From Acidobacteriota bacterium (lineage in GTDB: Bacteria; Acidobacteriota; Terriglobia; Bryobacterales; Bryobacteraceae), in NCBI GenBank assembly GCA_026394095.1, contig JAPKYY010000514.1:1-7699 (forward strand): a stretch of DNA of 7,699 bases, in the 5' to 3' direction. This document shows, in pieces, positions 1 to 7,282 of this stretch; the first letter of the stretch is position 1, and each line of letters opens with the position of its first letter. The notes under the pieces are model-generated. The model did not search any database, was not told the origin of the DNA, and saw only the letters and a program-made list of their open reading frames with translations. The position numbers were made by a program, and so were the translations under genes.

Positions 1-1080
1 CACCGCAACGGCGACTCCCTCGGCGACGGTGCCAGCGACCACGCCCGTGCCGGTGCCACCTGGCTCACCGGCGTCCACCCCCGCAAGACCGAAGGCGTCA
101 ACATCCAGGCCGGCACCTCCCTCGATCAGATCGCCGCTAAAGAACTCGGCTCCCGTACCCTGGTACCCTCGCTCGAGCTCGGCCTCGACGAAAACCGCAT
201 GGTTGGCGGCTGCGATTCCGGCTACAGCTGCGCTTACAGCAACACGCTCTGCTGGAGCTCCCCCACAACGCCTCTTCCCCTCGAAACCAACCCCCGCGCC
301 GTCTTCGAGCGCCTCTTTGGCGACAGCGACACAACCGACCCCGCCGCCCGCGCCACCCTCGCCCGCCAGAACAAAAGCATTCTCGATTTCGTCCGCGCCG
401 ACGCCGGCAAACTCAGCAAATCCCTCGGCACCTCAGACCGTCTCAAGCTCACTGAGTATCTCGACTCAATTCGCGAAATCGAACGCCGCATCCAGAAGGC
501 CGAAGAGCGCGCCGCTACCGGCGCACCAATCCCGAGCATCGATCAACCCCCGGGCGTCCCACCCACCTTTGAAGAGCACATCAAGCTCATGTTCGACCTC
601 ATGACGATTGCCTTCCAGGCCGACATCACTCGTGTGATCACTCTTATGATCGGGCGCGAAGGCGGCAACAGAACCTACCGTTCTATCGGCGTCCCAGACG
701 CCCACCACGGCCTCTCCCACCACTTCAACGACCCAGCCAAGATCGAACGCCTCCAGAAGATCGACCAGCACCACGTCGAAATGTTCAGCCACTTCCTCGC
801 CAAACTCAAGCAGACCAAAGACGGCGACGGCACACTGCTCGACAACTCTATGGTCCTCTACGGCAGCAGCCTTTCCGACAGCAACAAGCACGAGCATTTC
901 AATCTGCCCACCGTCATCGCAGGCCACGGCGCCGGTAATATCAAGGGCGGCCGCCACATCCGCTACCGCAAGGGCACGCCCATGACCAACCTCTACCTCA
1001 ACATGCTAGACACGGTCGGTGTGAAGGAAGACAAGTTCGGCGACTCCACCGGTCGTATCGACCATCTCACCGACCTCTAG
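1..1080 (+). CDS. DUF1552 (HXXSHH domain) protein, C-terminal part, 5' end outside window
   Basis: The frame is open from the first base, so the start lies outside the window; 359 residues are visible. Family signatures are clear. LVPSLELGLDEN is followed by CDSGYSCAYSNTLCW and PTTPLPLETNPRAVFERLFGD (residues about 54-107). Then comes a helical, charged stretch (SDRLKLTEYLDSIREIERRI), the diagnostic HGLSHH motif at 236-241, a LDNSMVLYGSSLSDSNKHEH block near 280, and the usual C-terminus MLDTVGVKEDKFGDSTGRI. Proteins of this family are generally exported (often with a Tat signal, not visible here) and are common in Acidobacteria and Planctomycetes, often beside DUF1592/DUF1588-type cytochrome-like proteins. 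Their biochemical role is not established; histidine-rich motifs suggest metal binding, which is inference. The stop is six bases before the SDR gene, indicating co-transcription. No frameshift is seen. Confidence 0.93.
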   Translation, partial: HRNGDSLGDGASDHARAGATWLTGVHPRKTEGVNIQAGTSLDQIAAKELGSRTLVPSLELGLDENRMVGGCDSGYSCAYSNTLCWSSPTTPLPLETNPRAVFERLFGDSDTTDPAARATLARQNKSILDFVRADAGKLSKSLGTSDRLKLTEYLDSIREIERRIQKAEERAATGAPIPSIDQPPGVPPTFEEHIKLMFDLMTIAFQADITRVITLMIGREGGNRTYRSIGVPDAHHGLSHHFNDPAKIERLQKIDQHHVEMFSHFLAKLKQTKDGDGTLLDNSMVLYGSSLSDSNKHEHFNLPTVIAGHGAGNIKGGRHIRYRKGTPMTNLYLNMLDTVGVKEDKFGDSTGRIDHLTDL

Positions 1081-1086
1081 GCCGGC

Positions 1087-1644
1087 ATGTACAGCTTCGA
1101 AGGACAAACCGTACTCGTCTCTGGTGGCACAAGCGGCATCGGCGCAGCAATAGCTCAGTCCTTTAAAACAAGCGGCGCAACCGTCCACGCCCTGGGCCTT
1201 GAAACCGGCCTCGACATCACTGCAACAGAAACAATCCAGCAGGCACTTAAAGACATCCACACCATCGATGTCCTCGTCAATGCCGCAGGCGTCATCCGCC
1301 GCCTCGAAGAACACTCACCCGACGTCTTCGCTCAGGTCATCGACATCAACCTCAACGGTGCGATGCGCATGTGCTCGGCCTGCCACCCGCACCTGAAGGC
1401 CACCAAAGGCTCCGTCATCAACATCGCTTCCATGCTCAGCTTCTCCGGCTGGATCGAAACCCCACTCACCTCCGCACTTCGCGAAGAATCCGCCAAAAGC
1501 GAAGCCATCCGCCTCCGCACTCCCATGCGCCGCTGGGGACAACCAGAAGACATCGCCGGCCCCGCCCTCTTCCTCGCCTCCCCTGCCGCAGCCTTCATCA
1601 CCGGAGCCATCCTCCCCGTTGACGGCGGATACCTGATAGCGTAA
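1087..1644 (+). CDS. Short-chain dehydrogenase/reductase with internal in-frame loss of the catalytic YxxxK segment
   Basis: This is a classical SDR by sequence. It has the cofactor-binding glycine motif SGGTSGIG at residues 12-19, a conserved Asp at 43 (GLDIT), NAAG at 65-68, the conserved Asn at 88 (DINLNG), and the NIAS segment with the usual catalytic Ser at 115. The C-terminal part is also present: RRWGQPEDIAGPALFLAS and TGAILPVDGGYLIA. Normal members have about 230-255 residues; this one has 185. After SMLSFSG (115-121) the sequence jumps straight to WIETPLTSALRE, which in intact relatives such as KduD-type enzymes follows about 38 residues later, after the AYSASK and VNAIAPG blocks. 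The Tyr and Lys of the active site are therefore absent. The protein may still bind NAD(P) but should not be a normal oxidoreductase. There is no clear Shine-Dalgarno; the start lies 6 bases after the DUF1552 stop, suggesting coupled translation. Substrate unknown. It may be a decaying gene or an assembly artefact. Confidence 0.85.
   Translation: MYSFEGQTVLVSGGTSGIGAAIAQSFKTSGATVHALGLETGLDITATETIQQALKDIHTIDVLVNAAGVIRRLEEHSPDVFAQVIDINLNGAMRMCSACHPHLKATKGSVINIASMLSFSGWIETPLTSALREESAKSEAIRLRTPMRRWGQPEDIAGPALFLASPAAAFITGAILPVDGGYLIA
1441..1458 (+). other. Probable in-frame deletion junction in the SDR gene
   Basis: The codons for F119-S120-G121 (ending at 1449) are followed directly by those for W122-I123-E124. 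In intact SDRs, SMLSF-x-G is followed by a substrate loop, Y-x-x-x-K, a long helix and the VNAIAPG strand before a G-(W/Y)-(I/M)-x-T segment. About 38 codons (roughly 114 bases) are missing and the reading frame is kept. Both expected edges would end in a Gly codon (SFSG on the left, APG on the right), so a short CCGGC-like microhomology could have guided the loss. That mechanism is inference, because the lost sequence is not available. Confidence 0.7.
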
Positions 1645-1649
1645 AAACA

Positions 1650-2132
1650 ATGCTTAACCCCATCGAGATGGCCAAAGACATCGTAGTCAACGGTGTCCTC
1701 CCTGACGACGAACGCGTCTGGGTCCCTCAGGCTGAAAACGTCTGGTTCCGCCCCCTCTGCCTGTCGACAAGACAAGGCTACTGGGTCAACCTCCTGCGCG
1801 TGCGCAAGTCCGGAATCCTCAGCCGCCACCGCCACCCCGCACCTGTACACGGCTACGTCATCGAAGGTAAATGGAAGTACCTCGAACACGACTGGACGGC
1901 AACTCAAGGCAGTTACGTCTTCGAACCACCCGGCGAAACCCACACCCTCACCGTCCCTGAAGACGTACCGCAGATGATCACTCTCTTTCACATCACCGGC
2001 GCGATGATCTACGTTGACGAGAAGGGCGCAGTCACAGCCTACGAAGACGTATTCACCAAGATCGAGATGTGCCGCAAGCACTACATCGCCTGCGGCCTCG
2101 GTCCCGACTTCATCAATCAGTTCATCCGCTAG
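1650..2132 (+). CDS. Cupin-domain protein, 2,4'-dihydroxyacetophenone dioxygenase-like
   Basis: This small single-domain cupin has 160 residues. Cupin motif 1 is SRHRHPAPVHGYVIEGKW, giving His60, His62 and His67, with His67 where many cupins carry Glu. Motif 2 is G87-SYVFE-P93-P-G95-ET-H98, which fits the G(X)5PXG(X)2H pattern. The set of histidines would bind one metal, typically iron(II) in this family. The HRHPAPVHGYV and EPPGETHTL stretches resemble the 2,4'-dihydroxyacetophenone dioxygenase family, whose founder cleaves the side-chain C-C bond of an aromatic ketone. Most relatives have no tested substrate, so only the fold and metal site are called with confidence. The start at 1650 is 5 bases after the SDR stop, with no clear Shine-Dalgarno; an ATG at 1668 (residue 7) is possible. 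It is probably the last gene of the DUF1552-SDR-cupin transcript. Its stop overlaps that of the convergent receptor gene. Confidence 0.85.
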   Translation: MLNPIEMAKDIVVNGVLPDDERVWVPQAENVWFRPLCLSTRQGYWVNLLRVRKSGILSRHRHPAPVHGYVIEGKWKYLEHDWTATQGSYVFEPPGETHTLTVPEDVPQMITLFHITGAMIYVDEKGAVTAYEDVFTKIEMCRKHYIACGLGPDFINQFIR

Positions 2133-5100
2133 AACTTCATCCTGAGCGCCACCTGCATCGTCCGTGGCCCTCCGATGGTAGACGTAATCGTACCCATCGT
2201 CCCAAACCCGGCAGCCGGCAGAGTGGAGCTGGGATTGGCAAAAGTAGTTTGATTGAACGCGTTAAACACTTCCATACGGGTCTCGACGTTAAACCGTTCA
2301 TTCACAGCAGTCGTCTTGCTCAAAGCAAAGTCAAACTGACGCTGCGATGGCCCACGAAGAATATTCCGCCCTGCATTCCCCCAACGGTCATCGGAGTTTG
2401 CAAACGCCGTAACATCAAAGAAGCCATTGAGCCGATCCTGTACCCTTCCAGTTTTGATCGCACTCTCGATCGTCCGTCCCGGAGCAAGATCCGTTCTCAC
2501 CCTGGCCACCTGAGCCCAATAAGCATTTGCAGTATTCGTGCCAAGCACCGTAAATGGCGAACCGCTCTGCACCGTGGTCATCCCGTTGAGCGACCACCCA
2601 CCCAGCAGCATCTTTGCTGCCTGCGATCCCTGAAACGCCTGGGGAATCTCGTAGATAAAGGCCGCAGTAAACCTCTGCGTCCGGTCAAAGTCGGCTACAC
2701 CCTTGTTGTTGGCCATATTCCGGGCATCATGCTCAACCGTACCGCCGTCGCTCGAAATGTTGTCCAGCGTCTTGGCCCACGTATAAGCAGCCTGCACCAG
2801 CACCCTCCGCTGAAACCGTCTCCGGTAATTCACCTGCAACCCGTGGTAAGTCGACATGCCGTAATTCGATCGCTTCCTGTAACCACTCTGCCGTCCCAGT
2901 CCCAGATACTCACTAGGCACAAAGAAATCAGGGTTAATCAATGCCCCAGTGCGGGTACGAATATCGGTAAAGCCATTCACCGGTGTCACCCGCGGATCGA
3001 AGGGCTGGGCCAGATTCAACTTTGCCATCAAACCAATACCGCGAGTTCCCACATACCGGACATCGATCACATTGCCCTTCAGCGGCTCATATTGCAAATT
3101 GAATGTCCACTGCTGCACATATGGTGTCTTGATGAAGGGGTCGATAAACGTAAAGTTCTTTGCCGCAAAGGGCTCAGTCGACGGAAACGCAGTGCCGTCA
3201 AATCGCCGCCAGCTCGCCGCACCATTCGCATCTCGCGAAATCTGTACATCCAGCGGAATCGTGAATGGATTGATATTGATCCGCGGATAGGGGTTCGCCA
3301 TATCCACCGGCGCCGGCACATTCTGATACACAAAGAACGGCGAAGACAACTGCAGGTCCGACTTGAACGATCCCGAAGGCCGTTCATAGTAAATCCCATA
3401 TCCGCCGCGCACCACAAGCTTCGAGCTAAACCAGGGCTGCCATGCAAACCCAACCCTTGGAGCGAAATTGTTCTTATCCGGCTGGAAAATCGAATTCCGC
3501 TCCGACTTGAAGATCTGCGACAGATTGAGCGGCTTCACATAAGGCGACACAATCAACCCCATCTGAATAGGGTCAAAGCCCTGCTTGAAAATCAGGTGCT
3601 TCTCGTTGATGTAATAACCCTGAGCCACTCCCGCCCGTGCAGCATCTTCCTTGTTGAAATAAGTGCCAACCCGGCCCTGCGTCTCATCCGGCCAGCCAAA
3701 GTAATCCCAGCGCACTCCGGCATTAATCGTCAGCCCCTTACGCACACGCCAGTCATCCTGCGCATAAAACGAAAGGTCAAACATGTTGTAGTCGCGTCGC
3801 GTATCGCCCATATCGAGGTCCGATCCACCACCGGAAGCACCATGGCCAGTCATAAACAGCACCCAGTTGTCGTAATCCAGGTCTCCATTGGTGCGGGCCA
3901 TGTATTCACCCTTAAGGTTCGTCCGGCGAAACTCTCCGCCAAACTGCATCGTGTGCGATCCACGAACATGCGTCACCAGATTGGTCACATAGACATTGCG
4001 CTGGCGATCGTAAAAGTCCCACGCATTACCAATCCCAGCGCCAGATCTTTGGGTCACAATATCGACGGTTGGCATCAGCGCAGCCAGCCCGCCAATCGCC
4101 TCTTCAATCGGATTATAGATACCGAGTGTCGAATTGAAGATGTCTTTAAACCGGGAGATGCGTGTGTTGAACAACTCAAAGAATCCACCACGCAACTCAT
4201 TCGTCCAGCGCGAACCAAACGTATGCAGATGAGAAAGCGAAGCCGTATAACCAGGCGTCTGCCCCTGCGTCGGCGAAACAGAAGAATTCGCCCACGGGAA
4301 TGCCTCCTCCACAAACTGCTGGCTCTTGATATAGCTCAACCTCACACGGTCATTGGCGGCAAAGTTATGTTCGAGCGACAGCGATCCAGACCAGGAGTTG
4401 AAGAAGGTCGGAAACGCATTCACCTGCTCTCGTTCCCTCCCATAACTCGTCGTACCAGGCAGGAGCCGGTTCGCCGAACTCACACTGGGCAACAAAAACT
4501 TACCGTTCCGCTTCACGTTCAGAATATTGATCGCAACCGGATGAATATCCAGCGCCGTCAACTGACGAAACACCGGATTCGCCGCATTCGCCGTGCTCGA
4601 AAAGAACTTCTGTTCCAGCCCGGCAATCTGCTCTGCCGGAAAACGTCGAATCGTTGTCAGAAAGTTGGCGGCAAACGCAGGATTGTCTGCCGCACCGCTA
4701 GCCAGCCACTGGTTTGCCACCTGAGCAATCGAATCCCGTGTGCGCACATCCCCAAGTCCATCCGGGCTGGCCGTCGTTGCAATTGCTCGCGTCGCATATC
4801 CCGATACAAAGTCCGTACGCTGCACCGCCGCATAGAAGAACGTCTTGTTCTTCACAATCGGTCCGCCAAGCCCGAAATAGCTTTCATTACGCCGGAACTG
4901 CGGCCGAGCAGTGCCCGACCGGTTCAGGAAAAACTCATTCGCGTTGAACTTCTCGTTCTGAAAAAAGTGCGACATGCTGCCATGAAAATCATTCCCCCCA
5001 ACACGCGTAATCATTTGGATATTCGCACCACCGTTACGGCCTGAGGTCGCCGTATAAAGCGCCGTCTGCATCTCCACAGCCTCCAGCGCATCCAGCGGCA

Positions 5101-5761
5101 CCGTGATGTTGTTACCCAAACTCCCGCCGCCATTCATCATGTTCGTCGCATCCACGCCATTGATCATCAGCGAGTTGTTCGTAGGCCGCGCCCCATTCAC
5201 CGACGGGTTCAACGATTGCGTCCCGTCATCCCCCTGTGCCCCCGGCGAAGTCGCAATATTCATACCCTTCCCCGTGCGGTCCGGCAGCGGTGCCGCAACT
5301 CCGGCCTCGCCAATAATCAAGTGCGTGTAGTTCCGGGAAGAAGTCGGAATCTGATCAATCTGCTTGCTCGAAATCGTAGTCGATTGAGTAGCCGTATTGG
5401 GCTGCAGCGAACTGCTGCTCGCATTCACATCCACCGTCTCTGAAACCGTACTAGCCGACAACACAAAGTGAACCGTCTGCGCCGAATTCGATTCCAACTC
5501 CAGCTTCCGTACAACCACGTTAAAGCCAGGATGCTCAACACTCAATTCCACTTTGCCGCTAGCAGGCCGCAAGAACCGGTAAGTCCCATCTTCCCCGGTT
5601 GTCGTCCGCAATGAATTATTGGTCGACTCGATCCGAAGCGATACCTTCGCACCAGCCACCCTCGCCCCACTCTGGTCCTCAACCTTGCCTTCAACACGGT
5701 CTGCTGTCTGCGCAGCCAAAACTGCAATTCCCAACGCCATTAGAACGATGCTTTTGATCAT
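2129..5761 (-). CDS. Oar-like TonB-dependent outer-membrane receptor with carboxypeptidase-regulatory-like domain
   Basis: The product has 1210 residues, intact and normal for the large acidobacterial receptors. It starts with a signal peptide (MIKSIVLMALGIAVLAA, likely cut after residue 17). A carboxypeptidase-regulatory-like beta-sandwich follows at about 22-105 (RVEGKVEDQSGARVAGAKVSL ... GEDGTYRFLRPASGKVELSVEHPGF). The plug domain is at about 125-260 (IPTSSRNYTHL, SVNGARPTNNSLMINGVDAT, LDALEAVEMQTALYTATSGR). The remainder is a long beta-barrel, including FFLNRSGTARPQFRRNESYFGLGGPIVKNKTFFY split by the usual barrel turns, and it ends in QVALRMKF with a terminal Phe as outer-membrane proteins do. 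It should take up a bulky ligand (oligosaccharide, peptide or similar) using TonB energy; the ligand is unknown. The ATG at 5761 is chosen over the one at 5779 because GGAGG lies 8 bases before it and the signal peptide starts there. An AraC regulator gene lies 79 bases upstream in the same direction. Confidence 0.95.
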   Translation of the reverse strand: MIKSIVLMALGIAVLAAQTADRVEGKVEDQSGARVAGAKVSLRIESTNNSLRTTTGEDGTYRFLRPASGKVELSVEHPGFNVVVRKLELESNSAQTVHFVLSASTVSETVDVNASSSSLQPNTATQSTTISSKQIDQIPTSSRNYTHLIIGEAGVAAPLPDRTGKGMNIATSPGAQGDDGTQSLNPSVNGARPTNNSLMINGVDATNMMNGGGSLGNNITVPLDALEAVEMQTALYTATSGRNGGANIQMITRVGGNDFHGSMSHFFQNEKFNANEFFLNRSGTARPQFRRNESYFGLGGPIVKNKTFFYAAVQRTDFVSGYATRAIATTASPDGLGDVRTRDSIAQVANQWLASGAADNPAFAANFLTTIRRFPAEQIAGLEQKFFSSTANAANPVFRQLTALDIHPVAINILNVKRNGKFLLPSVSSANRLLPGTTSYGREREQVNAFPTFFNSWSGSLSLEHNFAANDRVRLSYIKSQQFVEEAFPWANSSVSPTQGQTPGYTASLSHLHTFGSRWTNELRGGFFELFNTRISRFKDIFNSTLGIYNPIEEAIGGLAALMPTVDIVTQRSGAGIGNAWDFYDRQRNVYVTNLVTHVRGSHTMQFGGEFRRTNLKGEYMARTNGDLDYDNWVLFMTGHGASGGGSDLDMGDTRRDYNMFDLSFYAQDDWRVRKGLTINAGVRWDYFGWPDETQGRVGTYFNKEDAARAGVAQGYYINEKHLIFKQGFDPIQMGLIVSPYVKPLNLSQIFKSERNSIFQPDKNNFAPRVGFAWQPWFSSKLVVRGGYGIYYERPSGSFKSDLQLSSPFFVYQNVPAPVDMANPYPRININPFTIPLDVQISRDANGAASWRRFDGTAFPSTEPFAAKNFTFIDPFIKTPYVQQWTFNLQYEPLKGNVIDVRYVGTRGIGLMAKLNLAQPFDPRVTPVNGFTDIRTRTGALINPDFFVPSEYLGLGRQSGYRKRSNYGMSTYHGLQVNYRRRFQRRVLVQAAYTWAKTLDNISSDGGTVEHDARNMANNKGVADFDRTQRFTAAFIYEIPQAFQGSQAAKMLLGGWSLNGMTTVQSGSPFTVLGTNTANAYWAQVARVRTDLAPGRTIESAIKTGRVQDRLNGFFDVTAFANSDDRWGNAGRNILRGPSQRQFDFALSKTTAVNERFNVETRMEVFNAFNQTTFANPSSTLPAAGFGTMGTITSTIGGPRTMQVALRMKF

Positions 5762-5785
5762 GACTAGGCCCTCCACCATCTAGTC
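5762..5785 (-). promoter_or_regulatory. Inverted repeat placing the receptor gene's Shine-Dalgarno in a hairpin loop
   Basis: On the minus strand the bases just before the receptor ATG read GACTAG, a 12-base loop ATGGTGGAGGGC, then CTAGTC: a perfect 6-bp stem. The loop contains the Shine-Dalgarno GGAGG. The stem is short and may be only marginally stable, but an exposed ribosome site in a loop directly next to the start could affect translation. Regulation is inference. Confidence 0.35.
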
Positions 5786-5840
5786 TTGAGCCACCGTCTG
5801 AAATTCAACAACCCAAACCGTTAGCCAAAATCGCTCAACT

Positions 5841-6704
5841 TCAACTCAAAATGACGGATCCCATCGACATTCGGTCCTGATACTCACCCGGAGAAAATCC
5901 CGTAATTTGGCGAAACAATTTCCCAAACTGGCTCGGATTGGAAAATCCAAGTTGATACGAAACTTCCTTTACACTCCCCCACTCCAAAATCATCGTCTCA
6001 GCCCGCCTTACCAGGACTCGATTGTAGAAATCGAGCGGACTCCGATTAGCCGACGTGAACAGAAGCCGCCGGAAATGCGCCAAACTGATCCCAATCTCCT
6101 CGCACAACGTCTCCACCGCAAACTCATGTTTGCCACAGCGGTTCATATACTCCACCGCATGTACAAAATGCCGTCTCGACAACAACTGACTCCCTGACAT
6201 TGGCCTCGGCACTATCGCCGCCCCCGGCCACTGCCACAACAATTCCACCAGAAATTGACTCAGAAATCCTTCCAGATAACTCTGCATCCCAAGCCGGCCC
6301 AGATTCGCCATGCCCACTACCCTCTGCATCTGGCCAACAATTTGAGCTGCCTCAATCTTGCCCAGAATCAGCGCCCCTTCCCCGCTCCCCACCAGCCGCA
6401 ATTCCTCGAGCAACCGCTGCATCTCCTTGACACCCACCACCACCGTCGCCCCTTCACACAATCCATTCACCGGCAGATATTGGCTCCCACGCAATGCACC
6501 CGGATTTCCAACCAGAATCTCCCCCGGCAGCAGCGAACTCTGCGCATGGTTCTCCAGCACATCAATTCTCCCGGCAAAACAACACACGATCGCATACTCC
6601 GGCAACCGCCGTTCCGGAAAATAATGGGCCTCCCCATATCGAAAATGCTGCAATCCCAGTTCCCGCTCAGGAACCACCCGAAAGACACTACTACCAAAAC
6701 TCAA
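5841..6704 (-). CDS. AraC-family transcriptional regulator
   Basis: With the TTG start at 6704 the product has 287 residues, the normal size of the family. The N-terminal part (about 1-130) is a predicted cupin-like sensing domain (FRYGEAHYFPERRLPEYAIV, then SLLPGEILVGNPGALRGSQYLP). The C-terminal AraC DNA-binding domain spans about 176-278. Its first helix-turn-helix is near FAVETLCEEIGISLAHFRRLLF. The family signature is GFSNPSQFGKLFRQITGFSP from 253, followed by GEYQ. An upstream in-frame ATG at 6833 would give 330 residues, but it would overlap the preceding gene by 50 bases, adds a non-family N-terminus and has no clear Shine-Dalgarno. The TTG has GGAGGAGG 8 bases before it. The gene lies directly upstream of the TonB-dependent receptor, so it probably senses a small molecule and controls the receptor or neighbours; that is inferred from position. 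The effector is unknown. Confidence 0.92.
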   Translation of the reverse strand: MSFGSSVFRVVPERELGLQHFRYGEAHYFPERRLPEYAIVCCFAGRIDVLENHAQSSLLPGEILVGNPGALRGSQYLPVNGLCEGATVVVGVKEMQRLLEELRLVGSGEGALILGKIEAAQIVGQMQRVVGMANLGRLGMQSYLEGFLSQFLVELLWQWPGAAIVPRPMSGSQLLSRRHFVHAVEYMNRCGKHEFAVETLCEEIGISLAHFRRLLFTSANRSPLDFYNRVLVRRAETMILEWGSVKEVSYQLGFSNPSQFGKLFRQITGFSPGEYQDRMSMGSVILS

Positions 6705-6712
6705 GGCCAGAA

Positions 6713-6720
6713 CCTCCTCC
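6713..6720 (-). promoter_or_regulatory. Strong Shine-Dalgarno supporting the TTG start of the AraC gene
   Basis: The minus strand reads GGAGGAGG, then TTCTGGCC, then TTG. The match to the anti-Shine-Dalgarno is nearly complete and the 8-base spacing is ideal. No ATG or GTG in this frame lies at a comparable distance, so it decides the start at 6704. Confidence 0.65.
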
Positions 6721-6755
6721 GATACAACTCTGTAATCGAATTTGATCCTAGCCTT

Positions 6756-6768
6756 GAATTGTGAATTC
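6756..6768. repeat. 13-base palindrome between the secreted-protein gene and the AraC gene
   Basis: GAATT-GTG-AATTC is a perfect 5-bp inverted repeat with a 3-base centre. It lies 15 bases past the stop of the secreted-protein gene and about 50 bases upstream of the AraC start. It could be an operator, for example for autoregulation, but it is AT-rich and short enough to be chance. Confidence 0.25.
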
Positions 6769-6783
6769 CAAATGAATGTGCGG

Positions 6784-7263
6784 TTACTGCCGAACAAACA
6801 CAGCCGTGCTCTCCACAGCCTTCCCCGAGGCATCGGTTCCGCGAGACGTTTGAGTCAAAGTCTGGGCATCACGAGAAACCACCGTCTGCCCCCGCATATT
6901 GTATTTGCTGCCACCCTTCACCGGCTCAACGCTAGCCTCAAAGCTCGTCGTATTGTTATCGATCCTCTTCACTGCAATCAAATTAAACGGTGCCCCCTTC
7001 ACCTTGAACTCCTTGCCATCGTACTTGTAGGCAAAGACATACTTAAAGGCCGTCCCATCGGCATACTGTCCACTCCGTGTAATCTGCACGCGCCCATCGG
7101 GCAGCGCCTCCCTTACATCGATCTGACTTTTGATCGGGTTCGTGGCAGTCGTCTTCGACTTCTTGGCGTCATACTTCCAGGTTCCCAGCCGAATATCGGC
7201 TGCAATCAATCCAACAGCAGTAACAGCGACAACCACCAACATCATGGTTAAAGTCTTTCGCAT
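6784..7263 (-). CDS. Small secreted protein of unknown function with GTWKxDxxKSK motif
   Basis: The product has 159 residues. A typical signal peptide (MRKTLTMMLVVVAVTAVGLIAA) is likely cut after residue 21 or 22, leaving a mature protein of about 137 residues. This begins DIRLGTWKYDAKKSK and continues as an alternation of short polar and hydrophobic stretches suggesting a beta-rich fold (GRVQITRSGQYADGTAFKYV, YKYDGKEFKVKGAPFNLIAV). Proteins with a similar LGTWKLNxxKSK opening are frequent in Acidobacteria and are annotated as hypothetical; a lipocalin-like barrel is possible but not shown. There is no lipobox Cys, so a soluble periplasmic or extracellular location is inferred. The ATG at 7263 is preferred over 7296 because GGAGA lies 7 bases before it and the signal peptide starts there. 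The AraC gene follows 79 bases downstream on the same strand. Confidence 0.85.
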   Translation of the reverse strand: MRKTLTMMLVVVAVTAVGLIAADIRLGTWKYDAKKSKTTATNPIKSQIDVREALPDGRVQITRSGQYADGTAFKYVFAYKYDGKEFKVKGAPFNLIAVKRIDNNTTSFEASVEPVKGGSKYNMRGQTVVSRDAQTLTQTSRGTDASGKAVESTAVFVRQ

Positions 7264-7282
7264 GGTCCATTCTCCAATTTGA

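Noticed and set aside
466..957. 163-codon minus-strand frame within the DUF1552 gene
   Set aside because: It is a Val/Glu/Asp-rich shadow of a strongly supported gene, with no motif.
1332..2081. 249-codon minus-strand frame across the SDR and cupin genes
   Set aside because: It overlaps two genes with clear family motifs on the other strand and has no recognisable domain.
2069..5044. 991-codon open frame on the plus strand, antisense to the receptor gene
   Set aside because: It is exactly codon-aligned with the receptor gene, so its stops could only come from sense TTA, CTA or TCA codons, which this gene avoids for about 970 codons. The translation is very rich in Arg, His, Pro and Ile, has no family motif and starts inside the cupin gene. 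Codon bias explains it.
6255..6764. 169-codon plus-strand frame opposite the AraC gene
   Set aside because: Its composition is dominated by Pro, His, Gln and Arg, it has no domain, and the AraC gene on the other strand is unambiguous.
6742..7251. 169-codon plus-strand frame opposite the secreted-protein gene
   Set aside because: It runs antisense to a gene with a clear signal peptide and Shine-Dalgarno, and it has no motif of its own.
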